Shown piece after piece: positions 31,150 through 41,574 of a DNA stretch of 64,000 nucleotides; the first letter of the stretch is position 1; every line of letters starts with the position of its first letter. This stretch comes from Calvatia gigantea (lineage: Eukaryota > Basidiomycota > Agaricomycetes > Agaricales > Lycoperdaceae): contig JACAAK010000010.1 of assembly GCA_025093985.1 (NCBI GenBank), positions 459,501-523,500 of the forward strand, read 5' to 3'. The translations under genes were made by a program, and so were the position numbers. The notes under the pieces were generated by a model. It was not told where the DNA came from. It saw nothing but the letters and a program-made list of their open reading frames with translations, and searched no databases.

Positions 31150-34100
31150 CCACTCTTTCTGATCCCAACTCCTTTCAACTATCTATCTCCTCCTCGCTCA
31201 TCCGCTCCCCCTCCAATACCCATTTCAAGGCCCTCATTGATAGTGGCTCTACACACTGCTTTGTGGATATTGACTTTATCCGCTCTCATGACCTCCCGAC
31301 CTCGCCCATTCCTCCTGTTGAGCTCCGTCTTTTCAATGGTTCTTCTAGTGCCTTTATTACTGAACTTGTGAAAATCCCTGTCACCTTTGGCTGTGGTGAA
31401 TCTATGACTCTGGACTTCTTCATCACTCGACTTGACTCTTCTTGCTCTGTGGTTCTGGGATACAACTGGCTCACCCACTACAATCTGTTGATTGACTGGG
31501 CCTTGGGCAGTATTACTTTCTGACCACCACAGCTCGAAATTCCTGTCACTCCTCCCTGTGTTGTGACTGCCTCTGCTGCGTCCACACATTCCTCGGTGCC
31601 CATTTCGGCCGCACCCGCTCCCATAGATCCACAGTCCTCTCTGCCCTCTAGCTCCACACGTCCCCACATATCCCTGGTGAACGCTGTTGCATTCCTGCAC
31701 GCCATGCGCATTCCTGGTTCAGTTCAATTCAGTCTTAACCTCAACAACCCGTCGATGTCAGCTGCTTTGGCTGCCATCAATGAGGAACCCGATGATTGGT
31801 CTAACATCCCCGAAGCATATTGCGAGTTTGCTGACGTTTTCAGTAAAGCAAAGGCTGACATACTTGCCGAACATAGACCCTATGACCTCCAAATCAATCT
31901 GGAAGAAGGTGGCCAACCTCCCATTGGTACCATCTACTCTCTGTCCCAGACTGAACTGGAGGCCCTCCGTAAATTCATAGAGGAAAACCTTGCCATTGGC
32001 TTCATCTGCCCTTCCAACTCCCCTCATGGAGCTCCAGTCCTTTTTGTCAAGAAGAAGGATGGCTCCCTTCGACTCTGTGTCGACTTCCGAGGTCTCAACC
32101 GTATCATGAAGAAGGATCGCTATCCTCTTCCGCTCATATCTGACCTACTCAACTCTCCACGCAAAGCCCGCATTTACACCAAGATTGACCTCCGCCACGC
32201 TTACCATCTCATTCACGTCGCGGCTGGTGACGAATGGAAGACAGCCTTTCGGACCCGCTACGGCTCGTTCGAATGGCTTGTTATACCCTTCGGCCTCACT
32301 AACGCACCTGCTGCTTTCCAGCGGTTCATGAACGACATCTTCAAGGATCTCCTAGATGTTTGCATTACGGTCTATCTTGACAATACAGTATCCTCATCTA
32401 CTCCAACAACCTCAGCAACCACCGCAAGCAGGTTAAAGATGTATTAAAGCGGCTCCACAAACATGGCCTCTACGCCTGCGCAGATAAGTGTGAGTTCGAA
32501 TCCGATACCGTTGAATACCTTGGATATGTCCTCTCCCCCGAAGGTCTCAGAATGTCTGAGGAAAAGGTCAAGATCATCCAGGACTGGCCCGAACCGAAGA
32601 AGGTCAAGGACATACAGTCTTTCCTCGGCTTCGCCAACTTCTACCATCACTTTATCTACAACTACTCTGACATCGTCGTCCCACTGACCCGCCTCACCCG
32701 AAAGGGCATGGTGTGGAAGTTCGGCGATGACTGTTGAGAAGCTTTCAGATCATTGAAGGACGCCTTTATCTTAGCACCTGTCCTCACTCACTGGATACCC
32801 GACGCTCAGATTATTGTCGAGACCGACACATCTGACTACGCACTAGCAGCCATCCTCTCCATCATTACTGAGGATGGTGAAGTTCACCCTATGGCATTCC
32901 ACTCCCGCACCTTCAGTCTGGCCGAGCTGAATTATAATACCCACGACAAGGAACTCCTGGCTATATTTGAAGCTTTCAGGATTTGGTGGCACTACTTCGA
33001 AGGTGCCCCTCTTGCGATCGATGTTGTTACTGATCACAAGAATCTAGAATACTTCTGTACCACGAAAATCCTCACCTGCCGACAAGCCCGCCGGTCCGAG
33101 TTCCTCTCCTAGTTCAACCTCATGATTCGCTTTCGCCCCAGCCGACTAGGGACAAAACCCGATGCTCTTACTAGATGATGGGACGTCTACCCTAAAGGGG
33201 GGAATAATGACTACGCTACGGTCAATCCTCACAACTTCAGACCTGTTTTTACTCATGAACAGCTTTCAGCGTCTGTCCACGCTACATACCTATATGCCCC
33301 TTCCCTTTGCGCAGCCACAATCATTGACCTTGATCAACTCCACTCTGATATCCTCTCAGCTCTCCTGCTTGACCCATCCACAGCCACTCACATAGCTAAA
33401 CCAGAAGGACGATGGTCCATCGACTCGGCTGGTTTTCTCCACCTTGATGACAGGATCTACGTCCCTGATGCTAACAAGTTACGACTTCGAGTCTTACAGT
33501 ACAAACATGATCACATCCTCTCCAGCCACTTTGGTCAGAACAAGACTCTCAAACTCATCCACAGAGACTACACTTGGCCCGACATCCGGTTGGCTGTCAA
33601 GGACTTCTGTAAGTCATGCGTCACTTGTATGCGATCTAAACCACAGCGCCACAGGCCATATGGACTTCTCAAGCAACTCCCCATCCCTGAATGACCCTGG
33701 AACTCTATCTCTATGGACTTCATTGAGAAGCTCCCTATCTCCTCCGAGTTTGATACTATCCTCGTTATCATCGACAGACTCACCAAACAATCCCTGTTCA
33801 TTCCTACCCATGACACGATCACATCGGCCGAGTTGGCCCAACTATTCGTCATTTATGTATTCTCGAAGCACGGTGTTCCCAAACACGTCACGTCCGATCA
33901 CAGTTCTGAGTTCGTCTCACACTTCTTCCAGTCGCTTGGAAAAGCACTGGACATGAAGTTGCATTTCACTTCAGGTTACCACCTGGAAGGCGACGGACAG
34001 ACCGAATGGACCAACCAGACCCTCGAGCAATACATTCATGTCTACTGCAATTATCAGCAGGACAACTGGGCAGAATTACTTCCACTAGCTGAGTTTGCTT

Positions 34101-34792
34101 ACAACAACGCTCCTAGTGCCACGACTGGTGTTTCCCCATTCTTCGCTAACAAGGGTTATCACCTGAACATCACAGTATACCCTGAGAGAGATTTAGCTTC
34201 TAGACGGGCCCGACAATTCATTGTCGACCTCAATGAACTCCACGACGTGCTAAAGACTGAGATCAAGCTTGCTCAAGGACGTTATCAGACATCTGCTGAC
34301 ACTCGCCGACTTCCTTCGCCTGACTTCACTATCGGTCAGAAAGTCTTTGTCAAGGCCAAGTTCTTCTGCACGACTTGGCCATCCAAAAAGCTCTCTGAGA
34401 AGTATCTCGGTCCTTACGAGATTATAGCACAACCCGGTTCCATTTCATTCACTCTCAGACTCCCTGACTCACTTCGCGCTGTTCACCCAGTGTTCCATGT
34501 CTCTATGCTAGAACCTGCCACACCCAACACCTTCGACGGCTGCTCTGAGCCGCCTCCCCTGCCTGTCGCAGTTGAAGGTGAACCGGAGTACGAAATTGCT
34601 CGCGTCATTGACTCGAAAATCAACTGCCGTCGAGCTTGCAAGCTTTTGTACAAAGTTATCTGGTTAGGTTATGAAGACACTGAAGAAGAGTCTTCCTGGT
34701 TACCTGCTACTGAGCTAGTACATGTGGCTGAACTTCTTGCAGACTTTCATTCCTCTTATCCTTCTAAGCCTGGACCTTTGAACCCTCTATGA
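31150..34792 (+). pseudogene. Gypsy-3 pol: protease, RT, RNase H, integrase, chromodomain
   Basis: Protease [15 protein letters not shown] near 31230. RT frame 31563-32447 ([52 protein letters not shown]), followed by a small frameshifting insertion at about 32390. RNase H has ETDTSDYALAAILS and FHSRTFSLAELNYNTHDKEL. The integrase has a zinc region (CKSCVTC), SMDFIEKLP, VTSDHSSEF and GDGQTEWTNQTLEQ. The final frame 33713-34792 ends in a chromodomain (YEIARVIDSK, VIWLGYEDTEEESSWLPATE). A few TGA/TAG stops (for example 31521, 32735, 33110, 33176, 33692) fit C-to-T change. Only a handful of lesions from intact. Confidence 0.9.
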
Positions 34793-34909
34793 TTTTTTTT
34801 ACTTAAATTTCTTTCACACTTCATTTACACAGACAAATCAGTTTATTGCACATTATCAACTATCAACAATTATGTAATGTCCAAAATATGAGGAGAAGAC
34901 GGCCGCGGA

Positions 34910-36060
34910 TCACTGGGCAGTTTCACCCGACTCAGCCGCTTCCTCCACTTCTTCCTCCTTTTCCTCTTCACTCTTGTTTCCATTGTCTTCCTCCATCTCC
35001 ATTACTACCTCCATTTCCTCCTGGGTTTCACCCGGTGTGCGGGCCTCCTCGTTGTCATCCTCGTTGTCATCATCATTGTCAGCCAGTCCCAGGGCATCCA
35101 TCACCTGCTGAACCATCAGTCCAATGCTGCACTGATACCCGCCGTTCTTGATGACTGCAGCCTCAACATTCCTCCCGAGCTCATTCGCCCGCTTCAGCCG
35201 CAGCAACTGCTCCTCTCCAACCTCAATCAGCCTATCCATCCTTACCCCCTGATTCTCCATAATGGACGCGATCCTCTCCAGGATATTGTTTTGGCGAGTA
35301 AGGAGAGCCACAAGTTGATCATTGCTGACCTAAGATACTTGAGTGGCGACAGTGATCGGCCAACGACGGGCGGATGGAAGGTAACAAGCCTTCTTCGACA
35401 GCGAACATTTGAGGCACTTGGTGACCTCGCGACTAGAACGGCCATTAGCACAATCACTGGGAAGCTAAGTGCCACTTACCTTGACGTCGACTCCCTGATT
35501 GTGCAAGGATCGCCATTGTCAAGACATCGCTCACACTTATTATGGCCACCTATCTTGACCTTCTTTCTGTCAACTGCAGGTGGCTCGTCCTCGCCTGATT
35601 CCCTCCAGTCCGGGTCTGGCTTGCCCCCAAAATCTGACTCTTCATCGACATGTCTCCTTTTCAACGATGGCGGCGCCTTCCCAACCCACTCCTTCGTGAT
35701 CCTCCATTGATGTCGCTTCTCGGCCGTTATCTTCTTATCCACTTCATTAGCAGCCTTACACTTTCCTTTGTGTCTGCTTGCCCGTGCCAACTCCTCATGT
35801 TGCTCCTCCTCCCGTGCCGCTTGTTCCTCGTGTTCCTTCCTCTCCCACTCCTCTTGCTCCTCTTGCTCCTTCTTTTCCCATGCTTCTCGTTCCACCCGTT
35901 CTTGCCTCTCTCACTCCTCGTTCTCCTCCAATTCGCGCAGCTCACGTTCGGCCTGCCGTTCCGCCTCTTCCTGCCTTTCCAGTTCGAGTCACTTGCGTTC
36001 ACGCATGGCCTCTAGCTCGGCCCGTTTCTCCGCAGCAGTTTTCTTGATAGGGCTGGACAT
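34910..36060 (-). pseudogene. Gypsy-3 antisense gene: coiled-coil protein with spliced Zn(II)2Cys6-like motif
   Basis: Opposite strand to gag-pol, between the pol stop (34792) and the 3' LTR. Start ATG 36060 (MSSPIKKTAAEKRAELEAM), then a long Glu/Arg/Lys coiled coil, a basic-acidic middle, and CERCLDNGDPC. A GT-AG intron at 35479-35433 (47 nt, GTAAGT, branch-like CTAAT, TTCTAG) then leads to CLKCSLSKKAC. Spliced, the motif is CX2CX6C-X13-CX2CX6C. A second helical region (RQNNILERIASIMENQGVRM) and an acidic tail end at 34910. About 367 residues. Stops near 35986, 35910 and 35330 are TGA or TAG, consistent with CGA/CAG decay. Possible sequence-specific DNA binding is inference. Confidence 0.75.
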
Positions 36061-36212
36061 GGTAGTGGTCGAGGTGGTGGTGGTTAGAGTAAGAGAATGG
36101 GACTGTAAAATTTCCAAGGTGACAAAATTTACATGCACCATCAAAAGTCTAATTGGAGATTCCCACGGTCCGATTTCATGGCCTCGAGGGCTCGGCCCTA
36201 ATGGGGGGATAC

Positions 36213-36760
36213 TGTCATGACCCATGCACATTTGCCCACTCTCACCCGCTTCCCCCGCTCGTAGTCATCGTTACCTTAGTCCGGCTGCATTGGGTTGCTC
36301 TTCATTCTTTCTGTCAGTTGGTCCGATATCCTGTTTTCTATATTAATCCCTATCCCCTTCAACTTCTCCACTATCACCTTATAGTTAAAACTTGATTCTG
36401 GTGTCTTGTTAGCCGGCTGCCCTCGGCGGCCGTCCATTCTTCATTCACCATTACTTTTGTACTTCCCGCTTTTCAGACTAGTATATAAACCTAGTCCCCA
36501 CACTTGTAAATCCTTAGTCTGATTATCGACCATGATTATGCCCTCTGATTCTGTTCCCCTCTGTCTCTGTTCCTCCGACCCTCTGACCCCACTCCCTCCT
36601 GAAATACGGACTTCGACAACAGCAGGAAGGTGCAACACATATGTTGAAGCCGCTGAGTCCAAATCTCGTACTCATCTGAATTCACCCGCTCCATACGTTC
36701 TCACCCGATGTCACCTGGCGGCTAAACTCAGCCGATATCCCATGTAACCCGATCATAACA
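36213..36760 (+). repeat. Gypsy-3 3' LTR
   Basis: 548 bp, TGTCATGACC to CGATCATAACA, after a G-rich purine tract. Differences from the 5' LTR that I checked at the left end are all transitions. Confidence 0.9.
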
Positions 36761-36845
36761 GAGCGTTGGGCATAGAATTACCCCCTTCATAAGTCTGTGA
36801 TCCACCATGGATAGAATAGCATCAAATCCTCAGAATTTAGGTAGA
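36761..36845. repeat. Displaced copy of G2 integrase segment
   Basis: 36765-36845 repeats 29515-29592 (TTGGGCATAGAATTACCCCC ... AATTTAGGTAGAT) almost base for base. In the G2 gene this belongs about 450 bp inside the left flank, so it has been copied to the right of gypsy-3, probably by template switching. Confidence 0.8.
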
Positions 36846-37264
36846 TGTTATAGTAAGATAGAATTTGTTCTAATTCTACCCGATATTTATCCACAGATGA
36901 TATCAAAGGGGACTCCTTCTCAAAGGCTCAAAGAATAAATGAAGTAATGTAATTACTTTGGATATTCTTAAGTCTTATGATCAGAGGTCAATCCTCAGAG
37001 TATAACTCCTTAATGTCTTATGCAATACACTTTAAGAGTTTAAGAAGCAACGTCTTAAGAGCAGAGTTTAAGAGTGTGTTTCAAGAGTTATAGATTGAGT
37101 CTCCACCTAACCAAGTAGAAACAATGGGGTCTACTGGTCAAGTTGAGGGGTTTATATACTACAACGGTATGCTATTGTATTGTACTGTATTGATATGTTA
37201 CTTGTCTATATATGGTATTTAAATGTGGTATGACTTCAAAGTGGTATGACTTTGAATTATGACA
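36846..37264 (+). repeat. LTR-like sequence of another family
   Basis: About 419 bp from TGTTATAGTAAG to TTATGACA, AT-rich, with TATATATGG and no ORF. The flanks GTAGA and TCTCA do not match, so it is not a clean solo insertion; it lies between the displaced integrase segment and a gypsy-3 LTR tail. Confidence 0.45.
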
Positions 37265-37320
37265 TCTCACCCGATGTCACCTGGCGGCTAAACTCAGCCG
37301 ATATCCCATGTAACCCGATC
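37265..37320 (+). repeat. Gypsy-3 LTR terminal fragment
   Basis: TCTCACCCGATGTCACCTGG...AACCCGATC repeats the last ~55 bases of the 3' LTR, lacking only the final few bases. It joins directly to AAGGCTTCAATAG, the continuation of the G2 pol gene, and so marks the true right edge of the gypsy-3 insertion. Confidence 0.75.
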
Positions 37321-39561
37321 AAAGGCTTCAATAGATTTATCATCGTATTTGGCAGAAGAAGTGATTTTTTCTTGAAGAGTAAGGATCTATTAAGTTGATG
37401 AATAGTTTGTTCAGAAGGACTACTGTATTATCAAGAAATAAATCCTCAGTTAAGACAGTGATGTTTCCATTATCATCATCATCTATTTTGTGATTGGGTC
37501 TTCTTGAGAGAGCATCTGCTGCTGGTATCTTTGTTCCAGTGACATGTTCAATTTTGAAATTGAACCATGAGAGGAATTGAAGCCAACGTACTTGTCTTCT
37601 AGAAATGTTTTGGGGTTTTCTCCAAAATGTTAAATTTTGGTGATTAGTTCAGATGAGTGTTTCATGGGGAAATCCTTCTAAGTAATATCTCCATTCTTCA
37701 AGTGCTCGAATTATTGCAAGTAGTTCCCTATTGTGAACTTCATAATTCTACTCAGCAGGTGAAAACAATTTTGAAAGATAGGTGATAGGATGACTGTTGC
37801 CATTGGTATTGTTTTGGATGAGGATTGCTCCTGATGCATATTTAGAAGTGTCTGTTTTGATGCTGAAGGGTTTTATTTGATTGGGCATCTGTAATACAGG
37901 TTTCTTGGTAAATTCCTGTTTTAATTTGTTGAAGGTGTCTAGAGCTGAGGCAGTCCATTTGAACTTCTTTATTTTTGAAAGAAGGGTGTTTAGCAGTCTT
38001 GAAATATCAGAATAATAGTGAATGAATTTGCAGTAGAAATTGCAAAAGCCCATGAATTTGTGAACATCTCAGGTTGTTTTAGGAATAGGCTATTTGTTGA
38101 TTTTTTGTAGCTTGGTGTCGTCTATCTCAATATGATCTGGAGTGATGATCATTCCAAGATATTCCAAGCAAACTTTGTTGAATTTGCATTTTTCTAGTTT
38201 CAGGAAGAGATCATTGTCTTCCAGGATTTGTAATGCTTTGAGGGTGAGAGCATCTAATTCTTCTTGGGTTTCAGTGAAGAGTAGGATGTCATCCATATAG
38301 ATGATGATTTTCCCTTTGCATAGCATCTTTTCGAAGATTGTGTCCATTATTTTTTGAAAGGTGGCAAGGGAATTGCACATGCTGAAAAACATCACATTAG
38401 GCTCATAGAGTCCTAGTGGAGTTTTAAAGGTAGCTTTCCATTGATTTCCTTCTTGAATTCAAACATTGTTATATCCCAATTAAACATTTATTTTTGTGAA
38501 TAGTTTTGCTCCTTTGAGTTTATCCATGATGGTAGTGATCATGGGGATAGGATAGGTGTTTTTGACTGTATGGGAATTAAGGTACCAATAATCTTGACAT
38601 AGCCTTAATTTTCCATCTTTCTTTCCAACAAAGAAGAAGGATAAGGCTATTGGCAATTCAGATTCCCAAATGTATCCTTTTTTCAAGTTATCATCAAGAA
38701 AGGTTTGTAGCCCTTCAGTCTCTTTCAGAGAGAGAGGGTAGGTTTTTCCAAGTTGAGGTTTGAAGGAGGGTTTTAGGTCAATTTTATGATTATAAGGTCA
38801 ATCTGGTGGAAATTGTTCTGCTTTCTTTGGATTGAATAAATGTTTGAATTTATGAAACTTCTTTGGAAGTTTATCCATATCAACTGGGGCATATTTACTG
38901 CTTAATTTTGTAGCAGTAGTGATTTTTGCATTAATTTCAAGTTCTTTTGGAGTTAGATTGAACATAAACTCATTGTTGATGGAGAATTTGTCCATGTTGA
39001 CATTATCCAAGTAAAGTTGTAGTTCTTCAATGGATAGATCATCACTATCTTCCATTATGGAAGCTTTAAAGATTTTCAGGGCAATTTGATCTACATGTTG
39101 TCAATCTTTTTGATCCATTATTCCTAGTGTGTCTAAAACAATTTCATTTATAGACATAGGTTCATTCATTGATTTGGAAATGAAGGGTAGTATTTTGTTC
39201 TGGTTCCTCCATTTGAAGGTTTTCTTTGTCCAGTTGATATCTGGATTATGTGTTTCCAGCCAAGAATAACCTAATATAAGGTCCTTGGAGCCAAGTCCAG
39301 TGATGTAGGCTTTAATGTCACATTCTTTTCCATCTATGATGGTGTTTAATTCAATAAATTCACTGATTGATCCTTTTTCATTTAGTGATCCATCCATGTT
39401 AGAAACTTTAATTGGTTTGGTAACCAAGTTTCATTTAAGTTGATTTGTTGAGTGAAATTTTCAGAAATAAAATTTCCTTGTGCTCCAGAATTGATTAGGG
39501 CAGTGAGAGGAATGGTTTTCAAGGAAGGTTTTTGTCATAGTTGAATTGGGAGATATATCAA
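37316..39561 (-). pseudogene. G2 gypsy protease, RT and RNase H
   Basis: On the minus strand: protease-like PLTALINSGAQGNF near 39500 (catalytic D now N), then DLILGYSWLETHNPDINW. RT has FFVGKKDGKLRLCQDYWYLN and YPIPMITTIMDKLKGAKLF (38686-38480), then the FSMCNSLATFQKIMD and YMDDILLFTETQEEL boxes (38395-38250). The thumb and RNase H are MGFCNFYCKFIHYYSDISR and IKTDTSKYASGAILIQ (38053-37770). The catalytic YMDD is intact, but several stops and frame changes disable it. Cut at 39561 by gypsy-4 and at 37316 by gypsy-3. Confidence 0.85.
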
Positions 39562-40191
39562 TGTTAAACATGGATCATGCAGGTAAGATGACCAAAGTTT
39601 AGACACCGGAGGGTTATGTGCAAATGTGGACGAAGGTGGGTGAAGCAGGCAAACTCAGGAGAACCATGGCTTCAACATATGTGTTGTGCCCTCTTGCCAA
39701 CAAGTGGTCCTAACTTCAGAACAAGGGATGAGGGCAGAGACAGAGGTGAGGACAGAGACAGAGGCAGAGGTAGAACAGAAGTAGCATGTTGCTAAGTTGA
39801 TTTCAGACTGAGGATTACAAGTGAAGTAGCTACAGTTTATATACTCAAGGGAGAGTGGTTTTACAAAAGGAAACTACTATGACTTCATGTGCTGGCCAAG
39901 TATGGCTGCTAGATAGAAACACTAGACATGCAACTAACTAAAAGGAATAAGGTGAAACAGGAACATCATGAATGGGAAAAAGGGAATTGCAATGGAAACA
40001 GAGGTAGATATAACAACTAGAGAAATGTACAAGGAAGATAATCGGAAATTAATGTCAGATGTCAATAATAAGAATGGAGTGCAGGGAAGGCAGGGGAGAG
40101 CAGGTGAGAGTGAATGGTAAATAAAATATAAATGGGATATAGTTCAGGTATGAGTGGGTGAAGTGGGTGAGTATGCATATGGGTTGTGACA
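39562..40191 (-). repeat. Gypsy-4 3' LTR
   Basis: 630 bp, TGTTAAACATGGATC to GGGTTGTGACA; homologous to 61258-61875 with many CpG losses and small insertions. Confidence 0.88.
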
Positions 40192-40327
40192 GTATTTCCC
40201 CCTTAAGGCTGAGCCCTCAAGGCCATGAATGTATCATGGGAAGCAGAGTTGAAATTTTTGATGCAGGTATAAGATCCACACTTTGAAAAGTTTTTCTTTA
40301 CTTGTCTCCTGACTTCCTACTATCACC

Positions 40328-41457
40328 ATGCCTCCTAAGACCACTGCTCAACTATAAGCTGAGCTCAAGGAGAAATGTGAATGTGCCAGGCTCCAGCATA
40401 AACAGGAGGAAGAGGACAAGTATAGGTTGATTACAGACCTTGCCACTACTGAAACCAAGGAGAGAGAGGATAGGGAGAAGCATGAAGAAGAGGAGAGGAA
40501 ATGAGAGGAGGCAAGAAAACATGATGAGCAGAAGAAGTGGCTTGAGGAGGCAGCATGTAAAAAAAGGGAGGAACAAGAGGAGGAGAATGTGGAGGAATGA
40601 TGATGTAGGAAGGGGAAGGCCTGGGAAGAACTGGTAGCAAGTCCTAGCTGATTGAGGAAACAGCTGAGGGTGGAGGATTTGGACAAAGAGAATGATGCAC
40701 TGGGGTCATTGGATGAGGAGGAAGAGGAGGAGGTTCAGTTGCAGGTATGCATTCCCATGGGTGGGGACAACTCCTGTAAGTGCTGCATTGATATGGGTAT
40801 AAGGTGTCAACCCAGACAAACCCACTCCAAGTAAGTGCAGCCTCTTCCTGTTAATCATTAAGCTGAGAAGTCCTTAGCTGAGTTACCACCAAATGTGCAA
40901 CTTGTGTCAAAGGCAAGCAAAAGTGTGAGCCGCCAGGTGGAAGTGCCAAGGTCTCGAATCCCAATGTCCTTGTATGACATCTTGACTGATTCATGACCAC
41001 ACTTGAAGAGAACACTCTATGCCTCAATGAAATCATCATTTTATTGCATCAGTAGAACATGTGGATGGCAAATGAGTCCCAATACTAAGAACATGATACC
41101 TGCAATTCAGCCACAATCTTGAGGGAGACCATCACAAATGGAGAGGAGTTCCATGCCCTTAGCCTGGTGGTAAGTCAATAGTATCCTCCATATACAGAAA
41201 GTGCTGAATGTCCAGGGCAGATTGCAGAGTGTCTGCCTGGTGTGGACATCTGGAGGCATGTGGATAAGGCAGGTGATGTCGATATAGAAGACCAAAGTGA
41301 AGGGCTGTTGTGACCAGTGTGAGAGGGGGGTAAACAGATGGATTTGGATGAGGAAGAGAAGGAAAATGGTAGTAGTGATGAGGAAGGAAGTGAAGAAAGC
41401 AAGGAGAAAAGTGGGGAAAAGAAAGATGATGTGGAAGAGGGAAGGTGTGAGGATTGA
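40328..41457 (+). pseudogene. Gypsy-4 antisense gene, decayed copy
   Basis: Same layout as 62011-63173. ATG 40328 (MPPKTTAQL then a TAA), a charged coiled coil, EEEEEVQLQVCIP, CKCCIDMGIRC, a retained GTAAGTGC...CCTTAG intron near 40833-40879, CATCVKGKQKC, then the helical region and acidic tail. All six cysteines persist although the frame has many stops. Confidence 0.7.
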
Positions 41458-41574
41458 GGATGTGCGGGTGAATGCAGCTGCCCTTGCCCCTCATGATTTC
41501 TTTGTTTAATAATAATTTTGAATGTCCAATAAAAGTCTGTCCATGAATAAGAGTGAAAATAAGTCTATTGAGTA

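Larger units (their letters stand above)
29974..36760 (+). mobile_element. Gypsy-3 chromovirus with antisense gene
   Basis: Two 548-bp LTRs (29974-30521, 36213-36760) with TGTCATGACC...TAACA ends. Plus-strand: gag remnant 30577-31020 and pol about 31150-34792. Minus-strand: a spliced gene 36060-34910. The purine tract AATGGGGGGATAC precedes the 3' LTR. Target GAAGG is at 29969-29973; on the right, AAGG survives only after a rearranged tail (36761-37315). CpG-rich and among the youngest elements here. Confidence 0.9.

Noticed and set aside
35768..36220. Plus-strand Ser/Cys-rich ORF in gypsy-3
   Set aside because: Shadow of the minus-strand coiled-coil gene; no conserved counterpart in gypsy-4.
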